Assembly (NCBI RefSeq): GCF_015100395.1
Contig: NZ_AP022847.1
Location: forward strand, 622,501 to 686,500
Direction of reading: 5' to 3'
Source of the DNA: Nitrosophilus alvini
GTDB lineage: Bacteria > Campylobacterota > Campylobacteria > Campylobacterales > Nitratiruptoraceae
Length of the DNA: 64,000 nucleotides
The notes beneath the pieces were generated by a model. That model was not told the origin of the DNA. It made no database searches and worked only from the letters and a program-made list of their open reading frames with translations. This document shows positions 1 to 10,967 of this stretch, in pieces. The position numbers were made by a program, and so were the translations under genes. Within the stretch, counting starts at the first letter, position 1, and each line of letters begins with the position of its first letter.

Positions 1-945
<945 letters not shown>

Positions 946-1055
946 TAAAAGATCTGGGCGTATGCCGCCTTACTGAGTTACTTAAAGAGATTGCATCTTT
1001 ATTTGGGCTGTTAACAATGAGTTTTTGTTCTTTGATACAAAACCAAAATGAAAAT

Positions 1056-1099
1056 GACAGAAAGATTAAGGGCTTCTCGAAGCTTTTACTCTTTCTGTC
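1056..1099 (+). other. Long hairpin in the 23S-5S spacer, abutting 5S
   Basis: The arms GACAGAAAG (1056-1064) and CTTTCTGTC (1091-1099) are perfectly complementary. The inner segments AAGGGCTT and AAGCTTTT continue the pairing, with G-U pairs, to a CTCG loop; only the T66/C89 pair is mismatched. The result is an almost continuous stem of about 20 pairs ending at the first base of 5S. By analogy with other rrn operons it is probably a processing stem for RNase III or a similar nuclease. That role is inferred. Confidence 0.6.
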
Positions 1100-1214
1100 C
1101 TGGTGCCTATAGAGCGGAGGAAACGCCCGGTCCCATCCCGAACCCGGAAGCTAAGCTCCGCATCGCTGATGATACTGCACCCCTCGGGTGTGGAAAAGTA
1201 GGTCGGCGCCAGGC
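1098..1214 (+). rRNA. 5S ribosomal RNA
   Basis: The terminal helix is visible: CCTGGTGCC at 1099-1107 pairs with GGCGCCAGG at 1205-1213. Between them lie the conserved 'cggtcccatcccgaac' and 'gaagctaagc' segments of 5S rRNA. Its length of about 117 nt is normal, and it follows 23S by about 150 nt, as in a standard rrn operon. A T-rich stretch (1219-1236) follows and may serve as part of the terminator. The exact ends are uncertain by 1-3 nt. Confidence 0.95.
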
Positions 1215-1356
1215 CAGGTTTTTCTTCTATTTTTAAATTACCCTCCTGTAAAATATAAAATTCTTTTACTAACTTCATAAAATGAATATATTATGATAAC
1301 TTATATTTGCGCCTTTATTCTTTTCTTTCTGTCAAATCTTCAATGGCTAAGCTTGA

Positions 1357-1362
1357 TATAAT
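1357..1362 (+). promoter_or_regulatory. Candidate sigma-70 -10 box for the cytochrome gene
   Basis: An exact TATAAT lies 61 nt before the ATG, in an A/T-rich intergenic region after 5S rRNA. No convincing -35 box is seen, which is usual for Campylobacterota vegetative promoters. Confidence 0.45.
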
Positions 1363-1423
1363 AAATACTTATGTAGCATATATTAAGAAACCATCTAAAT
1401 AATAACTAAAAAAGGTGTTGTCG

Positions 1424-1747
1424 ATGAAGAAAGTACTATTAATAAAAATTATTTTATTATTTATTTCTATTCCTCTTTTCTCTTCTGTTTACAAAGGCCA
1501 AAGAGCTTATATGAAACATTGCAAAATGTGCCACAAGTCTGGATCTAAAGTATCTTCTTTAATGAATATGGAGGAATGGGAAGTTTTATTCGAGAAAAGA
1601 GGAGAGAAAATCGCCAAATTACATAAAAAAAAGAAACAGGCAGATGAATATTTCAGTGGTGACAGATTTAAAAAAGAGAGCAGGCATCTGCTTGATTTTT
1701 TCAAAAAATATGCAAAAGACAGCGGCAACGTTCCTGCCTGTAATTAA
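1424..1747 (+). CDS. Small exported monohaem c-type cytochrome-like protein
   Basis: A 107-residue protein with an N-terminal signal peptide (hydrophobic residues about 4-21) and a single CxxCH haem-c motif, CKMCH, at residues 33-37. It should be exported and carry one covalently bound haem in the periplasm. The rest is short and lysine-rich, with no clear distal methionine motif, although MNM near residue 50 is a candidate. The partner oxidoreductase is unknown. The ATG at 1424 was chosen because an aaaaagg ribosome-binding site precedes it by nine bases; an in-frame GTG at 1415 overlaps that site. It stands alone between the rRNA operon and argH, so context does not indicate a pathway. Confidence 0.8.
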   Translation: MKKVLLIKIILLFISIPLFSSVYKGQRAYMKHCKMCHKSGSKVSSLMNMEEWEVLFEKRGEKIAKLHKKKKQADEYFSGDRFKKESRHLLDFFKKYAKDSGNVPACN

Positions 1748-1870
1748 GCTTAATTTTGTATATTGACCTTCTGAATAACCATTGTAGTTTATATTCTTTA
1801 TTTATGTTTGCCCCTTCAAATAGCCTCTCTTTTTTGTTATCATTCTACAAAAAATATTAGGCGGTGTTTA

Positions 1871-3265
1871 ATGGCAAAGATGTGGTCGGGAAGATTTGAA
1901 AAAAGCGCTTCCAAACTCCTTGATGAATTCAATGCATCACTTATGTTTGATAAAGAGCTATATAAAGAAGATATTGAAGGCTCAATAGCACATGCAAAAA
2001 TGCTGAATAAGCAGGGTATTTTAACTGATGAGGAACTAAAAGATATTATCAAAGGATTAGGTCAGATAAGAGATGAGATAGAAAAGGGCGAATTCAAATT
2101 TGAAATATCCGATGAAGATATACATATGGCAGTTGAAAAGAGACTTACAGAGATTATCGGATATGCCGGTAAAAAGCTGCATACTGCCAGAAGCAGAAAT
2201 GATCAGGTAGCTTTGGATTTCAGACTCTATGTACAAAGAAGGAATAAAGAGATAAAAGAGCTCCTTTTAAATCTTATTGATACTTTTGTAGAAGTTGCAA
2301 AAGAACACAAAAGTACTCTGATTCCTGGAATGACACATCTTCAGCATGCGCAGCCTATATCTTTTGCCTATCATATGTTGGCTTATGCATCAATGTTTAA
2401 ACGAGATGTGGAGAGATTTGAAAGCAGCTTCAGAAGAAACAATTTTTCTCCGCTTGGATGTGCAGCTCTAGCGGGTACACCGCATCCTATTGATAGAGAG
2501 TTTACTTCAAAAGAGCTGGGTTTTGATGCTCCGACGATAAACTGCCTGGACAGTGTAAGTGATCGTGATTTTGCGCTTGAAATTCTGTTCAATATTGCCA
2601 CTATGATGATGCATATATCAAGGCTAGCCGAAGAGTTGATACTCTGGTCGAGCTATGAATTCAAATTTATTACGATAAGTGATGACTATGCAACAGGAAG
2701 TTCCATAATGCCACAAAAGAAAAATCCTGATGTTCCGGAACTTCTCAGAGGTAAAACCGGCAGAGTCTACGGAAATCTCATCTCTTTGCTTACCGTTATG
2801 AAAGGGTTGCCTCTTGCATACAACAAAGATATGCAGGAAGACAAAGAAGGTGTTTTTGACAGTGTAAAAACAGCCAGAATTTCACTTATTATTCTTAATG
2901 AAGTTATAAAAAGTATGAAAATAAACAAAGAAAACATGTACAAAGCCTGCAAAACAGGACATCTGACTGCTACAGACCTTGCTGACTATCTTGTGGAGAA
3001 ATGTCATATACCTTTCAGAGAAGCCCATTTTATAACAGGACGAGCCGTTGCACTTGCCGAAAAGAACGGCAAAGATATAAGTGATCTGAGTTTTGAAGAG
3101 CTAAAAAGTATCGATGATAGAATAAAAGAGGATGTGATGGAGTATTTGCAGCTTGAACACTCTATGAATTCCAGAAACTCTCAGGGAGCCACATCTGTAA
3201 AAAGAGTAGAGGAACAGATAGAGTATTTTGAAAATTGGCTAGAAAATATGAGTGATAAGGGGTAA
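1871..3265 (+). CDS. argH: Argininosuccinate lyase
   Basis: Splits argininosuccinate into arginine and fumarate, the last step of arginine synthesis, in the cytosol. It has 464 residues, the usual size. The fumarase/aspartase superfamily signature [12 protein letters not shown] sits at about residues 276-287, and the region HTARSRNDQ near residue 105 is the conserved substrate-binding segment. The start at 1871 (MAKMWSGRF) is preferred because it matches the family N-terminus and follows an aggcgg site; the frame is open upstream to 1808 but that part looks non-coding. It ends inside a hairpin shared with the convergent HIT gene. A probable short N-acetylglutamate synthase for the same pathway is at 58120. 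Confidence 0.97.
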   Translation: MAKMWSGRFEKSASKLLDEFNASLMFDKELYKEDIEGSIAHAKMLNKQGILTDEELKDIIKGLGQIRDEIEKGEFKFEISDEDIHMAVEKRLTEIIGYAGKKLHTARSRNDQVALDFRLYVQRRNKEIKELLLNLIDTFVEVAKEHKSTLIPGMTHLQHAQPISFAYHMLAYASMFKRDVERFESSFRRNNFSPLGCAALAGTPHPIDREFTSKELGFDAPTINCLDSVSDRDFALEILFNIATMMMHISRLAEELILWSSYEFKFITISDDYATGSSIMPQKKNPDVPELLRGKTGRVYGNLISLLTVMKGLPLAYNKDMQEDKEGVFDSVKTARISLIILNEVIKSMKINKENMYKACKTGHLTATDLADYLVEKCHIPFREAHFITGRAVALAEKNGKDISDLSFEELKSIDDRIKEDVMEYLQLEHSMNSRNSQGATSVKRVEEQIEYFENWLENMSDKG

Positions 3266-3284
3266 AGCTGATATTGCTTTACCC
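3260..3284. terminator. Stem-loop between convergent argH and HIT gene
   Basis: A perfect 9-bp inverted repeat, GGGTAAAGC / GCTTTACCC, with a 7-nt loop. The argH stop codon lies within the left arm. It sits tail-to-tail between two converging genes. A U-tract does not follow immediately on either strand, so efficiency is uncertain. Confidence 0.6.
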
Positions 3285-3290
3285 AAAGTA

Positions 3291-3647
3291 TTAAATATTT
3301 TTTTTCACAGTATCCGGAGCAAGGTGTGGCCATTTCAGTTTCGCTCCGCCAAGCATATGAAAGTGAAGATGCATGACTTCCTGACCACCATCTTCTCCGT
3401 TGTTTACGATAAGTCTGTAACCTGTCTGGTCAAGCCCTACTTTTTTTGCAATCTCCTGTATAAAAGGGGTCATTTTTGCCATAACTTCAGGGGGAGTACT
3501 TTGGAAATTTTCTATATGCTGTTTAGGAATTATCAAGATATGTACGGGAGCTTTTGGATTTATATCGTGAAATGCCAGAAACTCATCATTTTCATCAATT
3601 TTATTGCTTGGAATATCGCCTGTAACAATTTTGCAAAAAATACACAT
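3291..3647 (-). CDS. HIT family nucleotide-binding hydrolase
   Basis: A 118-residue histidine-triad protein. The catalytic HxHxH motif, HLHFH, is at residues 93-97. An N-terminal C2-x-x-C5 pair is the usual zinc-binding feature of the Hint branch, with later histidines likely completing the site. Members hydrolyse nucleoside phosphoramidates or similar adenylated compounds; the physiological substrate is unknown. It is transcribed divergently from pheS. A HIT gene beside pheS is, from memory, also the arrangement in C. jejuni, supporting orthology. Confidence 0.93.
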   Translation of the reverse strand: MCIFCKIVTGDIPSNKIDENDEFLAFHDINPKAPVHILIIPKQHIENFQSTPPEVMAKMTPFIQEIAKKVGLDQTGYRLIVNNGEDGGQEVMHLHFHMLGGAKLKWPHLAPDTVKKNI

Positions 3648-3668
3648 ATAAAACTCCTTTTTAGTATA

Positions 3669-3674
3669 ATTATA
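3669..3674 (-). promoter_or_regulatory. Candidate -10 box for the HIT gene
   Basis: An exact TATAAT on the minus strand, 21 bases upstream of the HIT start, which would give a short leader of about 14 nt. Confidence 0.4.
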
Positions 3675-3716
3675 TCCAATTACACCACAATGTGTAAGAA
3701 GAGTTGCTAATCTTTT

Positions 3717-3722
3717 TATAAT
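3717..3722 (+). promoter_or_regulatory. Candidate -10 box for the pheS operon
   Basis: An exact TATAAT preceded by a T-run, 48 bases before the TTG start of pheS. It is the best promoter candidate for the long pheS-to-serA run. Confidence 0.45.
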
Positions 3723-3770
3723 AAACTTTGTAATAGAATTCGGGCACGCTTTAAAAGAAAGGGGATATCC

Positions 3771-4763
3771 TTGGAAGAGTGGATAGAAAAAATTAAAAAC
3801 GCTGTGAGCCTTGAAGAGCTCGACAAAATAAGAGTTGCAATATTTGGCAAAAAAGGCATTTTGGCAAGTGAATTCGCAAAACTAAAAAATCTGCCAAATG
3901 ACATAAAACCGAAAGTTGCAAAAGAGCTTAATGAATTTAAAGAAAAAATAAACAGAGTTTTAAACGAAAAAAAAGCAGCTTTGGAAAAAGAAGAGATTGA
4001 AAAAGCTCTGAAAGCGGAAAAAATAGATCTCTCTTTATATAGTCCTGCAGGTATCAAAGGTGCAATTCATCCTGTCAGGGATACAATGGACAGGATAATC
4101 GAATATTTTATTCATATGAATTTTTCTATCCAGACGGGTCCGTTGGTAGAAGATGATTTTCACAATTTCGAAGCTTTAAATCTTCCAAAACACCATCCTG
4201 CAAGAGATATGCAGGATACTTTCTACTTTAAAGATGATATGCTTTTAAGAACGCACACATCTCCGGTACAGATAAGAACGATGCAAAACACAAAACCTCC
4301 TATCAGGATGATAAGTCCGGGAGCGGTATTTAGAAGAGATTTTGACCTCACACATACACCTATGTTTCATCAGGTAGAAGGTCTGTTGGTAGATGAAAAA
4401 GGTGCGGTATCTTTTGCTAATCTTAAATTTCTTCTTCAAGATTTTTTAACATATATGTTCGGAGATGTAGAAGTAAGGTTTAGACCGAGCTTTTTTCCGT
4501 TTACGGAACCATCAGCAGAAGTTGATATAAGCTGTATATTCTGCGAAGGCGAAGGTTGCAGAGTCTGTTCTCAGACAGGTTGGCTTGAGGTTTTAGGATG
4601 CGGTATGGTTGACCCGAATGTTTTCAAAGCTGTAGGATATGATAATGTAAGCGGATATGCTTTCGGGCTTGGAGTGGAAAGATTTGCGATGCTGATACAT
4701 AAAATACCGGATCTTCGTTCTTTGTTTGAAGGAGATTTGAGACTATTGGAGCAGTTTAGATGA
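3771..4763 (+). CDS. pheS: Phenylalanine--tRNA ligase alpha subunit
   Basis: Catalytic alpha subunit of the alpha2-beta2 class II synthetase that charges tRNA-Phe. It has 330 residues, typical for bacterial PheS. An N-terminal coiled coil (about 1-85) precedes the class II core, with motif 2 around [19 protein letters not shown] (about residue 187) and motif 3 [10 protein letters not shown] near residue 300. The start is a TTG at 3771 behind a strong aaaggggat site; no in-frame ATG nearby restores the usual N-terminus. Its stop overlaps the pheT start by four bases (ATGA), implying translational coupling of the subunits. Confidence 0.97.
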   Translation: MEEWIEKIKNAVSLEELDKIRVAIFGKKGILASEFAKLKNLPNDIKPKVAKELNEFKEKINRVLNEKKAALEKEEIEKALKAEKIDLSLYSPAGIKGAIHPVRDTMDRIIEYFIHMNFSIQTGPLVEDDFHNFEALNLPKHHPARDMQDTFYFKDDMLLRTHTSPVQIRTMQNTKPPIRMISPGAVFRRDFDLTHTPMFHQVEGLLVDEKGAVSFANLKFLLQDFLTYMFGDVEVRFRPSFFPFTEPSAEVDISCIFCEGEGCRVCSQTGWLEVLGCGMVDPNVFKAVGYDNVSGYAFGLGVERFAMLIHKIPDLRSLFEGDLRLLEQFR

Positions 4764-7102
4764 TAGTAACCAGAAGCTGGCTGAATGAATGGATAGACCT
4801 GGGTAAAATTGAAACTGAAAAACTTTTGGAGACACTTAACAAAATAGGTCTTGAAGTTGCAGAATACAAAAAGATTGATATTCCCGAAAAAGTAGTTATA
4901 GGAAAAGTTCTGGAATGTAAAAAACATCCTGATGCCGATAAACTTAGTGTATGCCAGGTTGATATCGGAAGTGCTGTCAGGCAGATAGTATGCGGTGCCA
5001 AAAATATCAAAGAGGGTCAGTTTGTGCCTGTTGCTACGATAGGTGCGCTCTTACCCGGCAATTTTAAAATAAAACATGCAAAGCTAAGAGGTGTTGAGAG
5101 TGACGGAATGATATGCTCAAGTACCGAAATAGGGCTTCCAAAAATCGAAGAGGGAATTTTGGTGCTTGATGAAAGTATAGGCAGACTTGAAATTGGCAGA
5201 GAACTAAGAGAGTATCCGATACTGAATGATGAGATAATCGAAATAGAGCTTACCGCAAACAGAGGAGACTGCCTGAGTATCTGCGGTATTGCCAGAGAAC
5301 TTTCAGCTGCGTTTGACCTTCCTGTTAAATCTTTTGAAGAGGAGTTTTTACAAAAAGGCGAATTGCAGATAGGTATAGGCAGAGTTTTGCATATGAAGCA
5401 TGAGAACAATATCGATGCCAGCCTGATGTATAAAGTCTATTCAAATGATGTAGAGTCTCTTCCTCTGAAAATCAAAGCGAGACTTTCCATTATTGAAGAG
5501 TCGTTCAAAAGTCCGATAGAGGATTTTGCCTTTTATGCTACATATTCGACAGGCGTGATTCTCAGAAGCTACTGTTACGAGATATTCAAAAAAGACGAAA
5601 AAAGTGCTCAGATAGAGATAAAAAGAGATGAGATGGGCTTCACTTCGGTCTATGACTCCAAAAAAGTTTCCATGGTGGGAGTAAATCAGATAGAAGAGTC
5701 CAAACCTCTAAAAAAAGATGAATATTTTATAATAGAAGCGAGTTATATAGATCCTGAAACCGTATCCAAAAAAGTTTTTGAAGCAAAAGAGAAAGTTGAA
5801 ACGGACTGGGTCTATTACAGAAGTAGCAGAGGAAGCGAACCCAATCTTGCTTTCGGTCTTGACTATCTGTGCTCACTGTTCAAAAAATATACGGCACTTA
5901 AAATATTTGCCGGAACGCATGAGATAATAACCGAAGTATCTCCAAAGATCATAAACATTAATCTGGAAAATCTAAATTCCCTTATAGGACAGGAAATTGA
6001 TAAAAACAGAATCGTGAAAATTTTACAAAAACTGCAGTTTGAGGTTACAAAAGCAGAAAACGACAATCTTGTAGTTAAAATACCGCTTTTCAGGCACGAC
6101 ATAGAAAATGAACAGGATATTGCAGAAGAGATAGTCAGACTTGTAGGTATAGACAATATAGAAGCAAAACCGTTTAAACTTGAAGAAAAAAACAGAATAA
6201 ACGATGCATACAAAGAATTCAAAAAGAGAAAAGAGCTGAGACAAAGAGCTGTAGCAGCCGGTTTTTATGAAACGGTAAATTATGTATTTACAAACAGAGA
6301 TATTTTGAAAAAATATGGTTTTGAGACGATAAAGCCTGAAAAAGAGTTGATAAATCCTATCACAAATGAATTAAATACTTTGCGTACGACTTTGGCTACC
6401 GGGCTTTTGGAACAGGCCAGAAACAATATGAATTTTGGTAAAAAAAGTGTCAGACTTTTTGAAACCGGAACAGTTTTTGATTCGGATAGAAATGAAAAGA
6501 TCTTTTTGTCGTTCATATTCAGCGGCTTTAAAGAGAACGACTCGGTAAGCAACCTTGGAAAACCTGAATTTATAGACTTTGCAACATTTGCAAATAGAAT
6601 ATCTTCCATCATAGGAGACTTTGAACTTATTGAAACAAAACCGGATAATCTGCTCGCACATCCTTACCAGTGTGCCAAAGTTGTTGTAGATTCAGATGAA
6701 GTTGGAGTTATATACAAGCTTCACCTGTCAATACAAAAAGAGCTTGAACTTCCACCCACATATATATGCGAACTCTTTTTTGATAAAATTCCTTTTGAAC
6801 TTAAAGAAGCAAAAAAATATTCTAAGTTTCAGCCCTCGTTTAAAGATCTCAGTGTAGTTATTGATAAAAACATAACTTTCAAAGAGGTCAAAGAAGCCAT
6901 AAAAGAAGAGCTTCCGGAAGAAGTTAGAAGGTTTTATCCAATAGATATTTATGAAAGCGAAGAGTTGGGAGAGAAAAAGAGCCTTACTGTCAGATTCCTG
7001 ATACAATCGGACGAAAAAACTCTTGAAGAGAGTGAGATTTCGGAAATTTTGGAGAAAATTTTAGATAAACTGAAAGCAAAAATCGGAGCAGAACTTAGAT
7101 GA
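4760..7102 (+). CDS. pheT: Phenylalanine--tRNA ligase beta subunit
   Basis: Beta subunit of PheRS, 780 residues, normal length. The order is the family's: an EMAP/tRNA-binding domain near residues 40-150, a B3/B4 editing region in the middle, a B5 DNA-binding-like domain near 400-470, a degenerate synthetase core, and a C-terminal ferredoxin-fold anticodon-binding domain (about 690-780, starting near [14 protein letters not shown]). The middle portion (about 215-375) is rather divergent, so editing of mischarged Tyr cannot be assumed from sequence alone. It overlaps pheS and aroA by four bases each. Confidence 0.97.
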   Translation: MIVTRSWLNEWIDLGKIETEKLLETLNKIGLEVAEYKKIDIPEKVVIGKVLECKKHPDADKLSVCQVDIGSAVRQIVCGAKNIKEGQFVPVATIGALLPGNFKIKHAKLRGVESDGMICSSTEIGLPKIEEGILVLDESIGRLEIGRELREYPILNDEIIEIELTANRGDCLSICGIARELSAAFDLPVKSFEEEFLQKGELQIGIGRVLHMKHENNIDASLMYKVYSNDVESLPLKIKARLSIIEESFKSPIEDFAFYATYSTGVILRSYCYEIFKKDEKSAQIEIKRDEMGFTSVYDSKKVSMVGVNQIEESKPLKKDEYFIIEASYIDPETVSKKVFEAKEKVETDWVYYRSSRGSEPNLAFGLDYLCSLFKKYTALKIFAGTHEIITEVSPKIININLENLNSLIGQEIDKNRIVKILQKLQFEVTKAENDNLVVKIPLFRHDIENEQDIAEEIVRLVGIDNIEAKPFKLEEKNRINDAYKEFKKRKELRQRAVAAGFYETVNYVFTNRDILKKYGFETIKPEKELINPITNELNTLRTTLATGLLEQARNNMNFGKKSVRLFETGTVFDSDRNEKIFLSFIFSGFKENDSVSNLGKPEFIDFATFANRISSIIGDFELIETKPDNLLAHPYQCAKVVVDSDEVGVIYKLHLSIQKELELPPTYICELFFDKIPFELKEAKKYSKFQPSFKDLSVVIDKNITFKEVKEAIKEELPEEVRRFYPIDIYESEELGEKKSLTVRFLIQSDEKTLEESEISEILEKILDKLKAKIGAELR

Positions 7103-8397
7103 ACTATATAGAAGTAAAAAAATCGGCCCCTTTTAATATTGAAATTTCCGATATAGCTCCGGATAAATCAATCTCACATAGATGTGCTATGTTTTCTCTT
7201 CTCTCAGACAAACCTTCCGTAATCAGAAATTATCTTCGAGCCGAAGATACGCTCAATACGCTCAATATAGTTTCAAAACTTGGTGCAACAATCGAAGAGA
7301 AAAATGATGAGATTGTTATAACACCAGATAAAATACGCGAACCCGACGATATACTTGACTGCGGCAATTCAGGTACGGCCATGAGGCTCTTTTGCGGATT
7401 GCTTTCAAGCTGCGAAGGTTTTTTTGTTTTGACAGGGGACAAATATCTTAGACGCAGACCAATGAAGAGGGTTGCTGAACCTTTAAGAAGCATAGGTGCA
7501 AAAATAGACGGAAGAGAAAACGGTAATCTTGCACCTCTTGCTGTCAGAGGGGGAAAGCTGAAAGCTTTTTCGTACGAGAGCAAAATATCTTCGGCTCAGG
7601 TCAAAAGCGCAATGATACTTGCGGCTTTACATGCAGACGGGGTATGTAGATACAGTGAGCCCGAACTATCCCGTGACCATACCGAAAGAATGCTCAAAGG
7701 CATGGGTGCGGATATCAGAAGCGAGAGATCCGGAAACAGAGGTGTCCACATTACCGTTTCACCTATGGAAAATCCTCTTGAGCCTCTTAACATAAGAGTT
7801 CCGGCTGATCCATCAAGTGCTTTTTTCTTTGCTGTTGCTGCCGCAATTGTTCCCGGAAGCAGAGTAGTGCTAAAAGATATAACTTTAAACCCTACCCGTA
7901 TAGAAGCGTATAATGTTTTGAAGAGAATGGGTGCCAAAGTAGAATTTGTTGAAAAAGAGAATATATATGAACCGATAGGTGATATAATAGTGGAATATGC
8001 TCCTTTGAAGGGTGTGGAAGTAAGCGAGAATATCGCCTGGCTTATTGATGAACTCCCCGCTCTCTCCATAGCGATGGCAGTAGCCAGGGGCACAAGCAGA
8101 GTTTCAAATGCCGAAGAGCTGAGAGTCAAAGAGAGCGACAGAATCAAAAGTGTGGTTGAAAATCTTGAAAAATGTGGTATAAAAACAGAAGAGTTTGAAG
8201 ACGGATACATGATTGAAGGCGGTTCTTTCAAAGAGGCCGTAATAGATAGTTATGGAGATCACAGGATAGCCATGAGCTTTTTGATTGCCGGTCTTCTGTC
8301 AGGAATGAGAGTGGAGGATACCGAATGTATCGCCACATCGTTCCCTAATTTTATCCAGATACTGAAAAAAATTGCAGAGGTAGAGAGTGGAAATTAG
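7099..8397 (+). CDS. aroA: 3-phosphoshikimate 1-carboxyvinyltransferase (EPSP synthase)
   Basis: Joins shikimate-3-phosphate and phosphoenolpyruvate to make EPSP, the sixth step of the aromatic (chorismate) pathway. It has 432 residues. Family segments seen are the N-terminal [19 protein letters not shown] near residue 92, LRRRPMKR, and the C-terminal ESDRIKS and GDHRIAMSF segments. ATGA overlap with pheT and an 11-base overlap with ispH show a compact operon. Shikimate kinase, the preceding enzyme, is encoded at 23575. Confidence 0.97.
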   Translation: MNYIEVKKSAPFNIEISDIAPDKSISHRCAMFSLLSDKPSVIRNYLRAEDTLNTLNIVSKLGATIEEKNDEIVITPDKIREPDDILDCGNSGTAMRLFCGLLSSCEGFFVLTGDKYLRRRPMKRVAEPLRSIGAKIDGRENGNLAPLAVRGGKLKAFSYESKISSAQVKSAMILAALHADGVCRYSEPELSRDHTERMLKGMGADIRSERSGNRGVHITVSPMENPLEPLNIRVPADPSSAFFFAVAAAIVPGSRVVLKDITLNPTRIEAYNVLKRMGAKVEFVEKENIYEPIGDIIVEYAPLKGVEVSENIAWLIDELPALSIAMAVARGTSRVSNAEELRVKESDRIKSVVENLEKCGIKTEEFEDGYMIEGGSFKEAVIDSYGDHRIAMSFLIAGLLSGMRVEDTECIATSFPNFIQILKKIAEVESGN

Positions 8398-9214
8398 ACT
8401 TGCAAAAAGCTACGGATTTTGTTTCGGCGTAAAAAGGGCTATTAAAATAGCCGAAGAGAGTAAAAACAGCAATACACTCGGTCCATTGATTCATAATAAG
8501 CGAGAGATAAAGAGACTGGAAGAAAAATATGGTGTAAAAGTGGCCGAAACCAGTGAAAATCTTGAAAATGGTGCCGATGTTATTATAAGAACACATGGGA
8601 TACCAAAAAATGACCTTGAAAATCTAAGGGAGAAAAACTTCAATATCATCGATGCTACCTGTCCGTTTGTTACAAAACCGCAGCAGATAGTAGAGCAGAT
8701 GAGTAAAGAGGGTTACGATATCGTTATTTTCGGTGATATACAGCATCCTGAAATCAAAGGTGTTATGAGTTACGCCGAAAATCCTCACGTTATTCTTGAT
8801 GTTTCGCAGATTCAAGGCAAAAGGTTGAAGGAGAAGGTTGCTGTTGTTGCCCAGACTACAAGAAAAATAGATGAATATCTCAAAATAGTAGACTATCTTG
8901 TTAAAAATTATAAAGAAGTACGAGTTTTCAATACGATTTGCAACGCTACTTTTGAAAATCAGAGTGCTGCGAAAGATCTCTCAAAAGAGGCTGATGTGAT
9001 GATAGTGGTGGGAGGGAAAAACTCTTCCAATACAAAACAGCTATACAACATATGTAAGGAAAACTGTGAAGACAGTTATCTTGTAGAAGATGAGAACGAA
9101 CTCAAAAAAGAGTGGTTCGAAAATAAAAAAATATGTGGTATAACGGCAGGAGCTTCAACTCCTGATTGGATAATTGAGAAGATTATTGGCAAAATAAGGG
9201 ATTTTAAAGTATAA
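8387..9214 (+). CDS. ispH: 4-hydroxy-3-methylbut-2-enyl diphosphate reductase
   Basis: Last step of the MEP isoprenoid pathway: an Fe-S enzyme reducing HMBPP to IPP and DMAPP. It has 275 residues. The three cluster-binding cysteines lie in GFCFGV (residue 12), ATCPFV (about 96) and TICNAT (about 186). It starts inside the end of aroA. The aroA-ispH-rpsA order is, from memory, conserved in Campylobacterota. Confidence 0.97.
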   Translation: MEIRLAKSYGFCFGVKRAIKIAEESKNSNTLGPLIHNKREIKRLEEKYGVKVAETSENLENGADVIIRTHGIPKNDLENLREKNFNIIDATCPFVTKPQQIVEQMSKEGYDIVIFGDIQHPEIKGVMSYAENPHVILDVSQIQGKRLKEKVAVVAQTTRKIDEYLKIVDYLVKNYKEVRVFNTICNATFENQSAAKDLSKEADVMIVVGGKNSSNTKQLYNICKENCEDSYLVEDENELKKEWFENKKICGITAGASTPDWIIEKIIGKIRDFKV

Positions 9215-9284
9215 TGTCTAAATTTTTGTCGATTAAATCATAAAAAATTGAACAAAAAATGAAAAAAAGGTCAAGGGAAAAGGT

Positions 9285-10952
9285 ATGGATAAAGAGGATA
9301 TTTTGAATAACGGTGAAATGAATGAAGATTTTGCCGCAATGCTAGAGGAGTCTTTCAAAAAGAGAGAATCGAAACTGTTAAACGGACATATTGTCGAAAT
9401 TCAGGAAGCGGACGGAAAAGTTTTGGTCGATGTTGGGGAAAAACAGGAAGGCATACTCAACATTAACGAAATCAAAGATGAAGAAGGCAACCTAAAATAC
9501 AGTGTGGGAGATACATTAAAAGTTTTAATTTCGGGTTTTAGAAACGAAAGACCGGTTATTTCGCACAAAAAAGCGCTAGCAAAAGAGAAAACCGCCGAAT
9601 TTATAGAAAAACATAAAGATGATTTCGAAGATATTGTAGTAGAAGGCAATATAGTAGGAAAAAACAGAGGCGGATATGTGGTAGAAAGCGAAGGAGTGCA
9701 ATTTTTTATGCCTATATCACTCTCTTTGCTGAAAGCAAAACCGGAATATGACAGAAAAATAAGAGCAAAAATCATAAAAATGGATCCTCTAAGCGGTTCA
9801 ATAGTGATTTCAAGAAAAAAATATATAGAAGATGAAAGAAAAAGAAGAAAAGAGATTATAAATAAACTACTGAGTGAAGATAAAATAATAGAAGGCAAAA
9901 TCAAAAAAATTACAAACTATGGGATGTTTGTAGAAGTTGCCGAAGGAATAGAGGGACTTGTTCATTATAACGAAATAAGCTATAAAGGGCCTGTTAACCC
10001 TTCAAAGTATTATAATGAAGGAGAGAGTGTCAGTGTTAAAGCAATAAATTTCAATAAAGAGAAAAACAGACTATCACTTTCTATAAAAGCGACACAGCCC
10101 GATCCATGGAATGAGATCAAAGATGAGCTTGAAGTGGGTGACGCTATAAAAGTGACAGTAAGCAATATTGAGCCTTACGGTGTATTTGTTGATCTTGGAA
10201 ACGATATAGAAGGGTTCTTGCATATATCTGAAATTTCCTGGGACAAAAAAGCGAAGCACCCCAAAGAGTATCTAAATACCGGCGATGAAATAGATGTTGA
10301 AGTAATTGAGATAGATCCTGAAAACAGAAAACTTAGAGTCTCGTTGAAAAGACTTCTTCCCAAGCCTTTTGAAGAGTTTGTTAAAAAATACAGTGTCGGT
10401 GATACAGTAAAAGGAGAGGTGACTTCTGTAACGGATTTCGGTGCATTTATAAAAATTGGTGGAATCGAAGGACTTCTTCATAATCAAGATATCAGTTGGA
10501 ACAAAAATGAAAAATGCAAAGATGTATTGAAATCCGGTGATGAAGTTGAGGTGAAAATCGTTAAAATAGACAAAGAGTCAGAAAAAGTTTCTCTAAGCAG
10601 AAAAGCACTTCTCGAAAGTCCTATCGAAATATATGCGAAAGAGCATAATGTAGGTGATATTGTAAAAGGAATCATAAAAGACATAAAAGATTTCGGTCTG
10701 TTTGTAGAACTTACAAATGATATTGAAGCCCTGATAAGAAAAGAGGATCTTGGACCTTTGAAAGCTGAGGAGCTGAATAAAGGTGATGAAATTGAGGGCG
10801 TGATCACTCTATTGGATCCTAAAAGAAATAAAATAAGACTTTCTGTAAGAAGACTCGATAAAATGAAAGAGAAAGAGGCGCTCAAAGAGATAAACAGCCA
10901 GAATGAAAAACTGACTCTCGGTGAAATTATAAAAGATAAATTGAACAAATAG
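9285..10952 (+). CDS. rpsA: 30S ribosomal protein S1
   Basis: Ribosomal protein that captures mRNA on the 30S subunit. It has 555 residues with six S1/OB-fold RNA-binding repeats, approximately 36-100, 115-180, 200-270, 285-355, 370-440 and 455-525. Repeats 3-6 carry the typical GxFV or YGxFV signatures (for example TNYGMFVEV and TDFGAFIKI). Repeats 1 and 2 are more divergent, as expected for the ribosome-binding part. It is preceded by 70 bases of A/T-rich DNA that may hold an extra promoter, and an aagggaaaagg ribosome-binding site is clear. Confidence 0.97.
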   Translation: MDKEDILNNGEMNEDFAAMLEESFKKRESKLLNGHIVEIQEADGKVLVDVGEKQEGILNINEIKDEEGNLKYSVGDTLKVLISGFRNERPVISHKKALAKEKTAEFIEKHKDDFEDIVVEGNIVGKNRGGYVVESEGVQFFMPISLSLLKAKPEYDRKIRAKIIKMDPLSGSIVISRKKYIEDERKRRKEIINKLLSEDKIIEGKIKKITNYGMFVEVAEGIEGLVHYNEISYKGPVNPSKYYNEGESVSVKAINFNKEKNRLSLSIKATQPDPWNEIKDELEVGDAIKVTVSNIEPYGVFVDLGNDIEGFLHISEISWDKKAKHPKEYLNTGDEIDVEVIEIDPENRKLRVSLKRLLPKPFEEFVKKYSVGDTVKGEVTSVTDFGAFIKIGGIEGLLHNQDISWNKNEKCKDVLKSGDEVEVKIVKIDKESEKVSLSRKALLESPIEIYAKEHNVGDIVKGIIKDIKDFGLFVELTNDIEALIRKEDLGPLKAEELNKGDEIEGVITLLDPKRNKIRLSVRRLDKMKEKEALKEINSQNEKLTLGEIIKDKLNK

Positions 10953-10967
10953 TTTTAAAGGAAACGG

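Noticed and set aside
1808-1870. Longer argH N-terminus
   Set aside because: The extra 21 residues do not resemble ArgH, and the ATG at 1871 has both a ribosome-binding site and the family's N-terminal sequence.
3252-3710. 152-codon plus-strand open frame opposite the HIT gene
   Set aside because: It is the antisense shadow of a well-supported HIT protein with an intact catalytic motif.
7596-8231. 211-codon minus-strand open frame
   Set aside because: It is fully opposite aroA, serine/leucine-rich as expected of a shadow frame, and has no start signal.
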